From positions 13,966 to 77,965 of the forward strand of contig CAYPHY010000021.1 in the NCBI GenBank assembly GCA_964410625.1: 64,000 nt of DNA. Reading direction: 5' to 3'. The stretch is from CAYPHY01 sp964410625. Its GTDB lineage: Bacteria; Chloroflexota; Anaerolineae; Promineifilales; Promineifilaceae. Under the pieces are notes generated by a model, which was given only the letters and a program-made list of their open reading frames with translations, searched no databases and was not told where the DNA came from. How positions within the stretch are numbered: the first letter of the stretch is position 1; every line of letters starts with the position of its first letter. Position numbers and translations under genes: made by a program. Of this stretch, positions 1-7,123 are shown piece by piece.

Positions 1-164
1 GTGAAGTTCAGGCCACCCCATTCGGCATCGGCATAGAGCCGGTCGCGGGTCGTTCCGGCAACATCGGAGACGACCGCCAGACGACGGCCGACGATGCGAT
101 TAAAGAGGGTTGATTTGCCCACGTTCGGACGGCCGACGAGGGCGACAAGGGCTTGGTAGCTCAT
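1..164 (-). CDS. der: GTPase Der (EngA), N-terminal fragment cut by window edge
   Basis: Only the first 54 codons lie in the window. The translation begins MSYQALVALVGRPNVGKS and shows the Walker A/G1 motif GRPNVGKST, then a GTTRDR segment matching the G2 region of the first G domain of Der. Der is a tandem-GTPase ribosome biogenesis factor that acts on the 50S subunit. The ATG is at 164; no strong Shine-Dalgarno sequence is visible upstream. Family assignment rests on the G1 and G2 motifs and their spacing. Era or another TrmE-Era-type GTPase is less likely, because the N-terminus is so short and the GTTRDR form is typical of Der. Confidence 0.88.
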   Translation of the reverse strand, partial: MSYQALVALVGRPNVGKSTLFNRIVGRRLAVVSDVAGTTRDRLYADAEWGGLNF

Positions 165-249
165 AATTTGTTAGGAGTGTATTGGTCTATCGGTCTATTG
201 GTTACTGGTATATTGTAATCAACCAGGGGCGTAGAAGCGAATGGCAGAT

Positions 250-340
250 GCTGTAGCGCGATTTTCCTAAATCGCAGTCCTTGGTTGATGCGGATGGTGG
301 GTGGAAGCGTAGGAGCGATTTGGGAAAATCGCTGTACGAG
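250..340. repeat. Palindromic TGTAGCGCGATTT-type repeat, two halves
   Basis: The spacer between der and cdaR holds GCGATTTTCCTAAATCGC near 258-275 and GCGATTTGGGAAAATCGC near 314-331, flanked by TGTAGCGC and GCTGTAC. Each half is an imperfect palindrome and the two can also pair with each other. Related elements occur near 12308, 15919, 35852, 51926, 53290, 57998 and 62536. Confidence 0.75.
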
Positions 341-353
341 TACGCTATGTGGT

Positions 354-2000
354 CTAGGGTAGAAGACCGAGGAAGCGCAGGATGGCCTGAAAGAAAGTGT
401 CGCCTGCGGGGTTGTCCTGGTTGCTATTAACGGCCGCTGACCCAGTTTGCGGCGTAACGGTAGCGGTAGGCACATCAGAGTTGCCGGGCGTGACCGACAC
501 ATGCAGCGTAGGGGTTATCCCCGGCGTGTCCGTCACGTTTGGAGTTGGCGGCCCTTCCTCAGTTGGTGATGGTTGTGGGGTCGTCGTTGGTTCTGGCTCA
601 TCCGTCGGCGGCACTCTGGTCGGCGGCGGTTCGTCCGGTGGCGGTGGTGGTGGAACCGGCGTGAACGTTTCCGTTGGCGGCGGGAAGGTCGGTGTGGGGG
701 AAGGCGTAAAGGTCGGCGGCCGTGTGTAAGTGGCTGTTGGTGTGGGGGTCACTCTGGCCGTGGCCGTTAAGTCCGGCGTCGGCTCCACCTCAATCGTCAC
801 CGCGATGACCAAGGGCTGCACGGAACGTAGCTCAATATCCCGGTCCGGTATCTCCACCTCTGGTTCGACGGAGTAAATGCCGATGTCCAGCCCCGTTAGA
901 TCAAGCGTCACCCGCACATCTCGTTCGCGCAACGAATCGAGGACAGGCAGCGGCCCAAACAACACCACTCTCACCTCATCCGGCACCAGGGTGGCTTGCA
1001 GCCCGGGTTCCAACCCGATTAGCTCCGGCACGCGATTGAAGGTAGTGGTGGTTAGAATGGGTTCGATTTGGAAGTGCACGGTAACAGAGGCTTGTTCTGG
1101 GCTGACCGTGATGCCTGATGGTAGGTTGAGCACGGCCTGTTGCTCGAAGCTTTCAGTCAGGCCGGTGATGTCAATTTCCTCGGTGTTCACGCTGGACAGC
1201 AGATTAACCTGCGTCGGCCGCCCCTCCACCAGGACGCTCGGTGGATCGGCCGTGACGCCGAGGAGGCGATACCCTTCGGCCGGTTCCCCGCTCCAAAGAA
1301 CATTGACCACCTTTTCGCCAAAACCGGCCGACTCTTCAATGGGGATGGTCACTTCCACTGTCTGTGTGCTGAGTAGCAGGCCATTGGTGCTGGCCACCCG
1401 TCCTTGCACGTCATAGAAGATCGGCTGTTGGACATCGGTAGTCGTCTCAACCGCGTTGTTCAGGAAGGTTGTCACCAGGGCGAAGTCCAGCGCGTTGACC
1501 CGTGTGGCTGGACCGGAGACGGTGATCTCCGGCGGTTCAATCAGGGCTTCCCCTTGGGTGTGGCCGCGTCCCGGCGTTCCGCGGATGTCCAATTCGACGG
1601 GGATATTTCGCGTTACCTCTTCCTCCAACAGTACTTCAATTTCGCTGGGAGTAACAAAGGAAATTTCAACGCCCGACTCGCTGGAGGTTACATCTACACG
1701 CGCCAGCGTTGCTTCGCCAAAAGGTATCTGGCTGAGATCGACGGTGGCGGTGAAATCGTCGGGGACGAGTTGTTGCAAGAGGGAGTCGGGGCCTTCGATG
1801 CGCACTTGCACGGAGTCTGTGGTGTTGCCGCGAATGAGGGTGCTGTTGGTGGGCTGGCCGAGATAGGTGACAGGCACTTGCAGAAAGCGAGTGCGAATTG
1901 GGTCCTCGGTTTGGGCGGCGCTGGTCCAGATGATCAGCGCCAGAATCAAAGCCAGCAGGAGCGTGAAGATGTTGGTCAGGAGGGAACGTAAGAGGCTCAT
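354..2000 (-). CDS. cdaR: YbbR-domain regulator of c-di-AMP synthase (CdaR-like), with Pro/Thr-rich tail
   Basis: 548 aa. A single N-terminal membrane anchor (about residues 8-27, rich in Leu/Ile/Ala) is followed by an extracytoplasmic region with repeated YbbR-type beta segments. These include a RNIPVELDIRG-like stretch near 132 and a VNVLWSG-like stretch near 233. Known CdaR proteins regulate the diadenylate cyclase CdaA in the membrane. The ATG overlaps the cdaA stop codon by 4 nt (ATGA), so translational coupling is likely. Odd feature: after the YbbR region, roughly residues 405-510 form a low-complexity Pro/Thr/Glu tail before a final hydrophobic FQAILRFLGLLP end. Such tails are common as wall or periplasm spacers. 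Function is inferred from synteny with cdaA and from the YbbR-like segments. Confidence 0.85.
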   Translation of the reverse strand: MSLLRSLLTNIFTLLLALILALIIWTSAAQTEDPIRTRFLQVPVTYLGQPTNSTLIRGNTTDSVQVRIEGPDSLLQQLVPDDFTATVDLSQIPFGEATLARVDVTSSESGVEISFVTPSEIEVLLEEEVTRNIPVELDIRGTPGRGHTQGEALIEPPEITVSGPATRVNALDFALVTTFLNNAVETTTDVQQPIFYDVQGRVASTNGLLLSTQTVEVTIPIEESAGFGEKVVNVLWSGEPAEGYRLLGVTADPPSVLVEGRPTQVNLLSSVNTEEIDITGLTESFEQQAVLNLPSGITVSPEQASVTVHFQIEPILTTTTFNRVPELIGLEPGLQATLVPDEVRVVLFGPLPVLDSLRERDVRVTLDLTGLDIGIYSVEPEVEIPDRDIELRSVQPLVIAVTIEVEPTPDLTATARVTPTPTATYTRPPTFTPSPTPTFPPPTETFTPVPPPPPPDEPPPTRVPPTDEPEPTTTPQPSPTEEGPPTPNVTDTPGITPTLHVSVTPGNSDVPTATVTPQTGSAAVNSNQDNPAGDTFFQAILRFLGLLP

Positions 2001-2830
2001 TTCCGTTTCCTCCCCCGGCGGCTCTGCGGATTTTGCAGAAACGCGTGTAGGATGGAATCGAGGCGGGTGATGTCCTGGCGGCGGAGAATGCGGCCGTTGT
2101 GGGCGATGGACACCTGCCCCGTCTCTTCAGAGACGACCACAGCTACCGCGTCGCTGACCTCACTGATCCCCAACGCTGCCCGGTGGCGCAGCCCCATCTG
2201 CCGGTCGGAGAGACTGCTGGTGGACAGCGGCAACACACAGGCGGCCGCTACCAGCTTGCCCTCCCGAACAACCACCGCCCCATCGTGGAGTTCGGTGTTT
2301 TTATTAAAAATGGTCAGCAATAACTCCGGCGTGGGAATGGCATTGAGCAAAATGCCCGTATCAATATACTCTTGCAAGCCGGTGTCTTGCTCAAAGACGA
2401 CCAACGCCCCATGCCGGCGTTGGGAGAGGCGCAGCGCGGCATCTTTCAGGGCCATGACGGCCGGATTGATCTCGTCGCGCTGGAAAAAGCGCAGATAGCG
2501 ACTGACCAGCCCCAATTGCTCCAACGCGCGGCGCAGTTCGGGTTGGAAGATCACCGGCACGGCGACCAGCAGCGCGGGCAGGCTGTTATCAACGAGCCAG
2601 GAGAAAGCACGAAGCTCAAAGATGCGGGCCAACAGGAACATGATGGTGGCGATGACGATTAGACCGCGCAGCACCTGGACAGCGCGTGTCCCGCGAATCA
2701 GCAGCAACGCGCCATAGATCACGGCCGTTACCAGGAAAATATCCAGAAAATCAACAGCGCGTATCTGGCTTAGTCGTTGTGGTAGCTGGGTCAGGATGTC
2801 CACGGTGGGTTTTGGGTCTTCAATTTCCAA
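1997..2830 (-). CDS. cdaA: Diadenylate cyclase CdaA (c-di-AMP synthase)
   Basis: 277 aa as drawn. Three hydrophobic helices at the N-terminus (about 28-45, 52-70, 80-95) precede a DisA_N catalytic domain. The DGA motif (LHDGAVVV, residues 183-185) and the RHR motif (LRHRAALG, 215-217), which are the active-site signatures of the family, are both intact. It makes c-di-AMP from two ATP at the inner face of the membrane; c-di-AMP usually controls K+ and osmolyte transport and wall homeostasis. The start is uncertain: the TTG at 2830 lies inside a repeat, and a GTG at 2803 would give a more typical N-terminus. It is the first gene of an operon with cdaR. Confidence 0.93.
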   Translation of the reverse strand: MEIEDPKPTVDILTQLPQRLSQIRAVDFLDIFLVTAVIYGALLLIRGTRAVQVLRGLIVIATIMFLLARIFELRAFSWLVDNSLPALLVAVPVIFQPELRRALEQLGLVSRYLRFFQRDEINPAVMALKDAALRLSQRRHGALVVFEQDTGLQEYIDTGILLNAIPTPELLLTIFNKNTELHDGAVVVREGKLVAAACVLPLSTSSLSDRQMGLRHRAALGISEVSDAVAVVVSEETGQVSIAHNGRILRRQDITRLDSILHAFLQNPQSRRGRKRK

Positions 2831-2891
2831 TCTCTAATCTCTAATCTCCAATCTCAGGAATTAGAGATTGGAGATTAGAGACTGGAGACTC
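2825..2891. repeat. Inverted low-complexity repeat, AATCTCTAATCTCC family
   Basis: Pyrimidine-rich units AATCTCTAATCTCCAATCTC are followed after AGG by the complementary purine-rich GAGATTGGAGATTAGAGACT units. Together they form a long potential hairpin just upstream of cdaA, and they overlap its possible TTG start. Confidence 0.85.
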
Positions 2892-2968
2892 GCTCACTTT
2901 ACATTCCGTTCGCGTGGGAGTATAGCATAGGCAAAGGAGGGGGAAAAGCGCAGGGCAGAGGGTGTTTA

Positions 2969-4951
2969 TCATGATGTTAGGACAAAGCGGAACATCAGCC
3001 GGCCGAACTGCACCACATCCCCATGTTCCAGACGGCGCGGGGCGAGGCCGAGGCGTTCAAAGTTCAGATAGGTCCCCCCCGCACTTCCTTCGTCGTGGAG
3101 CCAGTACCCTTCGGCCGCATTGCCGTGAATCCGCGCATGGAGACGGGAGATACCGGCGTCGTCCAGCACAAAATCAACCGCTGCCGGGTCGCGGCCGATG
3201 GTCACGTTGTAAAAGGTAGTCAGGCCAGGGAGGGAAGATTGGGTGATCATAAACTGTTCACCGGTTGGCACGCCGCCAGCATCAAGGCGCTCGATATAGG
3301 CGACCTGAGCATGGCCGGAAGGGCGAGCGGCTGGCGGGGGGAAGGCGACCGCTTCTTCCGCCCCTTCACCCACTTCAGCGGGCGCGGCCGTCCGGCGGCG
3401 CGAGCGAATGATGAAGAAGAGCAGCAGACCGAGCAGGGCGATTCCGACAACGGGCAATAGCCAAATCCAGGGGGTGGCGGCCATACCAGCGGTGGTCAGG
3501 CCACCGATGCCCGGTAGCAGCGGGACGCTGGTGGGCGCGGCCGTTGGCGTGGGCGGCTCCGGACGCGAAACGAGGATTTCCACTTCGACAACCGGGCTGG
3601 TGGCCTGGTAGCCCAACTCATCCTCAATGAACAGTTGCAGCCGGTAAGTCCCGGTGTCCAGTTCGCTGATGTCCCAGACCAGGGGATAGCGGCTGACCAT
3701 ATCCACCGCGCCGCCGCTTGCTTCCAGATTGACCGGCTGTGACAGATTATTAACGCGAAAGTCGAGCCGGGCCAGTTGGCGAGGGCGGCCGTCGGGCCAA
3801 TTGACGGCCGCGGTGAAGGGTTGTGCAGCCGGTTGCAGCAGTGGCAGCAGCGTGTCGGGGCTGGTCCCCACGCGGCGAATGCGTTCGCTGAGACCCTCGA
3901 AGGTGACATCCGGCGCAGCCAGGGTGACATCGAAAGTAAGCGCGTCACGGATATTGCCCAATTGTACTGATAATTCGACCGCGCCACTTTGTCGTTGCAG
4001 AGAGGTGTATTCGATTTGCGTTTGTCGCCCTTGCTGTTGCCAAAGCTGGTAGAAGGGATCGGCCGCGTCTGCCTGGGGCATGTGGAGATAGCGGCCGCGT
4101 GTTGGCTCGATCAGACGATTTACATTAGCGATTTCATTCTCGTCTGCTCGCGCTCCCAGGATGGCGACGAAGAAAGGGAGTTGTGCCGCTAGCCCTTCCG
4201 TTGTCAGCGTAGGATAATCGAGTTGCTGGTCAAGTCGCGCCCCGTCGGTCAGCAGCCAGATGGCGCGGAAGCGTCCCGCTTCATTTTCGCCCAGATGGTC
4301 GAGCGCCACTAACAACATCTCATTGACCGGCGTGTTGGAGCGCAACACCTGTCCGGCGATGGTTGTGGCGTAGTTGTCGGCCGCTGCTGCCAGGGCGGCC
4401 GGTTGTGCCGCATCACGCACAATCCATTCCGTCCCCTGGTTTTCGGGGCCAGGCACGAGGAGCGAAACACGGTCCAGCCCCGTTGGGTCCATATAGTTGT
4501 TGGCGAAGCGGCCGATGCTCTCCCGTACCTTTTCCAGGCGCGTCAGACCGCCATTGTCGTCCACCTGTTGCAACATGTCGTTGGCATCAATGACAAAGAC
4601 CAGATCAACCCCTACCCGCACGTCATTCGTCGTATACTCCGTGACGGGGACGCCGTTTTCGCGCACGACGAGGGAGGAGAGATCGCTGATGGGTGCGCTT
4701 TGCGTGTCGGCCGTCCACAGGCGCGAACGAACCAGGGGAAAGTCGGAGGTATCCAGCCCGGCCAGCGCGATCCAGGGTTCATCCCGGCGTTGCGGTTGCG
4801 GGGTTTCCTGTGCCTCCGGCAGGCGGCCGTATAGAGTTGGGGGCGCAGACAAGACCACCAAAACGACAAAGGCACAAAGGCCAAATGCTAAGTTCGCTAC
4901 GACCCTTTGTATTCGACGGAAGTTAGCCGGACGCTGGTATGATGATTTCAT
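2969..4951 (-). CDS. Membrane protein with vWA-like domain and C-terminal FHA domain
   Basis: 660 aa. N-terminal signal/anchor (about 20-40), then a von Willebrand A-like domain starting near VGVDLVFVIDANDM. The MIDAS motif is degenerate: DANDM instead of DxSxS. After an Ig-like region comes a transmembrane helix (about 494-516, PWIWLLPVVGIALLGLLLFF), a basic stop-transfer RSRRR and a cytoplasmic FHA domain (about 583-655). The FHA signatures are IGRDPAAVDF, the phosphothreonine-binding SRLHARIHG, and GGTYLN. FHA domains bind phosphothreonine peptides, so the protein may link an extracellular vWA sensor or scaffold to Ser/Thr kinase signalling. It is transcribed divergently from a second protein of the same architecture at 5099. 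Domain calls are confident; the biological role is not known. Confidence 0.85.
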   Translation of the reverse strand: MKSSYQRPANFRRIQRVVANLAFGLCAFVVLVVLSAPPTLYGRLPEAQETPQPQRRDEPWIALAGLDTSDFPLVRSRLWTADTQSAPISDLSSLVVRENGVPVTEYTTNDVRVGVDLVFVIDANDMLQQVDDNGGLTRLEKVRESIGRFANNYMDPTGLDRVSLLVPGPENQGTEWIVRDAAQPAALAAAADNYATTIAGQVLRSNTPVNEMLLVALDHLGENEAGRFRAIWLLTDGARLDQQLDYPTLTTEGLAAQLPFFVAILGARADENEIANVNRLIEPTRGRYLHMPQADAADPFYQLWQQQGRQTQIEYTSLQRQSGAVELSVQLGNIRDALTFDVTLAAPDVTFEGLSERIRRVGTSPDTLLPLLQPAAQPFTAAVNWPDGRPRQLARLDFRVNNLSQPVNLEASGGAVDMVSRYPLVWDISELDTGTYRLQLFIEDELGYQATSPVVEVEILVSRPEPPTPTAAPTSVPLLPGIGGLTTAGMAATPWIWLLPVVGIALLGLLLFFIIRSRRRTAAPAEVGEGAEEAVAFPPPAARPSGHAQVAYIERLDAGGVPTGEQFMITQSSLPGLTTFYNVTIGRDPAAVDFVLDDAGISRLHARIHGNAAEGYWLHDEGSAGGTYLNFERLGLAPRRLEHGDVVQFGRLMFRFVLTS

Positions 4952-4983
4952 ACTTTATGTTTACGATCCTACTCCTGTCTGCT

Positions 4984-4989
4984 ATTATA
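4984..4989 (-). promoter_or_regulatory. Possible -10 box (TATAAT) for the minus-strand vWA-FHA gene
   Basis: On the minus strand CTGTATAATAG lies 33 nt upstream of the start at 4951. No convincing -35 box sits at the right distance, so this is a weak call based on the -10 match and the divergent intergenic position. Confidence 0.3.
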
Positions 4990-4999
4990 CAGTGAAGCG

Positions 5000-5078
5000 G
5001 GTGGAAGGATGAAGGATGTAGATAGAGGATGTAGATAGAGATAGAAAACAGTTAGGCAGCACTCATCTTTTATCTACC
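5000..5078. repeat. GGATGAAGGATG / GATGTAGATAGAG repeat
   Basis: Tandem GAAGGATGAAGGATGTAGAT and GATGTAGATAGAG units, followed by ACTCATCTTTTATCTACC, which is partly complementary. The repeat occupies most of the divergent spacer between the two vWA-FHA genes. Confidence 0.7.
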
Positions 5079-5098
5079 TTGACGAATGGGGATGCTTT

Positions 5099-7009
5099 AT
5101 GAAAGCAAGGAGATTCATGGCTCGGCAGCACAACTCTTTCTGCGGATTGGTGGCGGTAATTATCGGTATGTTGGTCGTTGCGCTTGGGAGGCCTTTCATC
5201 ATCCATGCCCAAGAAACGGGGGCAATCGGCCGCCTGTTCATCACCGACACCGACACCAACGGCTATCCGACGGTCGGCTTGCGCGTCTATGGCTATGATG
5301 GTCAGGGCAATCCCATTGACTTTTCCACAAACCCGGTCAATGTCCTCCACAATAATATGCCGGTGACGGCGTCGGCTGCCGGGACGGAAGAAATTGGCAC
5401 GCTGGCCGTATTTTTAGTTGATGTTCCGGCCGGAATTGCCGGGCAGATTCCGGCGATCCAGGACGCGATCATCCAATATGCCGCCCCTGGTGGAATGCAG
5501 GAGCAGACTGATTACGTGGCGATCTATCAGATCGGAACCAGCGGCCCCCAGCAGTTGTTGGAGCCGACCCCGTTCTATAATGCCGTTCGCAACCAGTTTG
5601 TCACGCCGTTGGCAGCCGAAACAGGAGCGACCGCGCTTTATGACAGCACAGCCGCCCTACTCGAGCAAATCCCCGGCATCAAACCAAAACCGGAGATGGC
5701 CGCGTTCATCGTCTTGATCAGCGACGGAACGGATGCGGTCAGCAGCGAATTTGAAGCCGGAGATGTTCCCACCCGCGCGGCCGAGGCCGGTATCCCCATT
5801 TTCACCATCGCCATAACGAACCCAAATTTGTCGGCCGGTAGCCAGGAGCTAGGCCATAACTATCTGCGCGACCTGGCCACAGGGTCACGCGGACTGGCGG
5901 TTGATTTAGGAGATGCGGCCGGGTTGAGTAGCGTTTGGAGTCGCATTGGCAGCTTTCGCAACCAGGCACGCCTCACCTATGTTGCCCCGGAGACGGCCGG
6001 AGGGACATTCCCCGTCCAGGTAAGCCTGGCCGACAACGCGGACGTAAGCGCGGTGACGGAGATCACGGTGGAGGCAACACGGCCGAACGCTGTCTTGAAC
6101 ATCCCCGAAGAAAGCCGCAGCCTGACCATCCCCGTTGCCAACGAGCCGGTGACGTTGCAATTGTCGGCCGCCGTCTCCTGGCTGGACGGGGTGGAACGAG
6201 CGATTACGGCCGCTGGTCTGCGGGTCAATGGGGTGGATGTGGCCGACATTTCGGCCGAAACGCTGGACAATTTCACCGTGGAGGTCAACAATCTGACCTT
6301 TGGCGAGAACCGCCTGGAATTGGTGGTGGTTGATGAGCAAGGGCAGCAAGGGGTTAGCCCGCCGGTGGCCTTACAGGTCAGCGAAGGCGCGTTGCAAGTG
6401 CCAGAAGGGTTGCGGCCGAGTGGTGGCCTGGGCCGTATCTGGCTATGGATTATCCTCGCTTTGCTGGTCGCCGGGCTGGCGGTTGGCGCGTTTATGCTCA
6501 TGCAACGCAGTCGCGGTGGCAGACGAGGCGCGGCTGCGGCGCAGGGCAATAAACCGGCGCTTGTCCCGCGCGGCCGTTCGGAGCGTTCGCGGCGGCGGCG
6601 CGACCCGGCACGCACCTATGAAGCGGTTGAATCGGCCGAGCCGCCCAGTGGTTACTATGGCGCGGTGGATGATGGAGATACGATGCAGGGTAAGCGGCCG
6701 ATCCTGATGGCTCATCTGGATGTCGTCGCCGCACAGAGCATGATGCCGGCGGAGATCACGTTGGGGGAGACGGTGGTGCGGCTCGGCCGTTCGCCGGTGC
6801 AAAGTGATGTGGCTTTCCGCGAAGACCTGACCGTTTCACGGCTACATGCCACACTGCGCCTGGAAGGCAACCACTACCGCATTTACGACGAAAACAGCAG
6901 CAGCGGCACCTTTGTCAACGGCCAAGAGGTGCCGGAATATGGCCTGCAACTGGCCGACGGTGACGAGATTTATTTGGGGGCGGTGCAGTTACGTTACCGG
7001 CAGCTTTAG
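5099..7009 (+). CDS. Secreted/membrane protein with vWA-like domain and C-terminal FHA domain
   Basis: 636 aa, same plan as the divergent neighbour at 2969-4951. It has a signal peptide (about 15-38, ending near IIHAQE), a vWA-like domain starting around 100 (TLAVFLVDVPAG, then FIVLISDGTDAV near 195) and an Ig-like beta region. A transmembrane helix (about 445-468, WLWIILALLVAGLAVGAFML) follows, then a basic stretch with RSERSRRRR and an FHA domain (about 559-636) with RLGRSPVQSD, VSRLHATLRL and SSSGTFVNG. The MIDAS serines are missing (DVPAG), so metal-dependent adhesion is doubtful. The FHA core Arg, Ser and His residues are kept. The start ATG at 5099 is followed by another at 5117; either could be used. 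Confidence 0.85.
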   Translation: MKARRFMARQHNSFCGLVAVIIGMLVVALGRPFIIHAQETGAIGRLFITDTDTNGYPTVGLRVYGYDGQGNPIDFSTNPVNVLHNNMPVTASAAGTEEIGTLAVFLVDVPAGIAGQIPAIQDAIIQYAAPGGMQEQTDYVAIYQIGTSGPQQLLEPTPFYNAVRNQFVTPLAAETGATALYDSTAALLEQIPGIKPKPEMAAFIVLISDGTDAVSSEFEAGDVPTRAAEAGIPIFTIAITNPNLSAGSQELGHNYLRDLATGSRGLAVDLGDAAGLSSVWSRIGSFRNQARLTYVAPETAGGTFPVQVSLADNADVSAVTEITVEATRPNAVLNIPEESRSLTIPVANEPVTLQLSAAVSWLDGVERAITAAGLRVNGVDVADISAETLDNFTVEVNNLTFGENRLELVVVDEQGQQGVSPPVALQVSEGALQVPEGLRPSGGLGRIWLWIILALLVAGLAVGAFMLMQRSRGGRRGAAAAQGNKPALVPRGRSERSRRRRDPARTYEAVESAEPPSGYYGAVDDGDTMQGKRPILMAHLDVVAAQSMMPAEITLGETVVRLGRSPVQSDVAFREDLTVSRLHATLRLEGNHYRIYDENSSSGTFVNGQEVPEYGLQLADGDEIYLGAVQLRYRQL

Positions 7010-7112
7010 AAGGATGAGGGCTGAAGGCTGAGGGCTGAAGGATGAGGGCTGAAGGATGAAGGATGAAAAATTGCTCTTATCAGCCTTCATCCCTCATCCC
7101 TCATCCCTTTCT
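7009..7112. repeat. GGATGAGGGCTGAAGG repeat with complementary half
   Basis: Purine-rich GGATGAGGGCTGAAGGCTGA units, an AT-rich loop (AAAAATTGCTCTTAT), then the complementary CAGCCTTCATCCCTCATCCC units. A long stem-loop could form between the FHA gene and the UvrD-like gene. Confidence 0.85.
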
Positions 7113-7123
7113 TTGGAGATTTA

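Noticed and set aside
2825..2891. CRISPR array suggested by the repeated GAGATTGGAGATTAG units
   Set aside because: Units are contiguous with no unique spacers, are followed by their own complement, and no cas gene was found.
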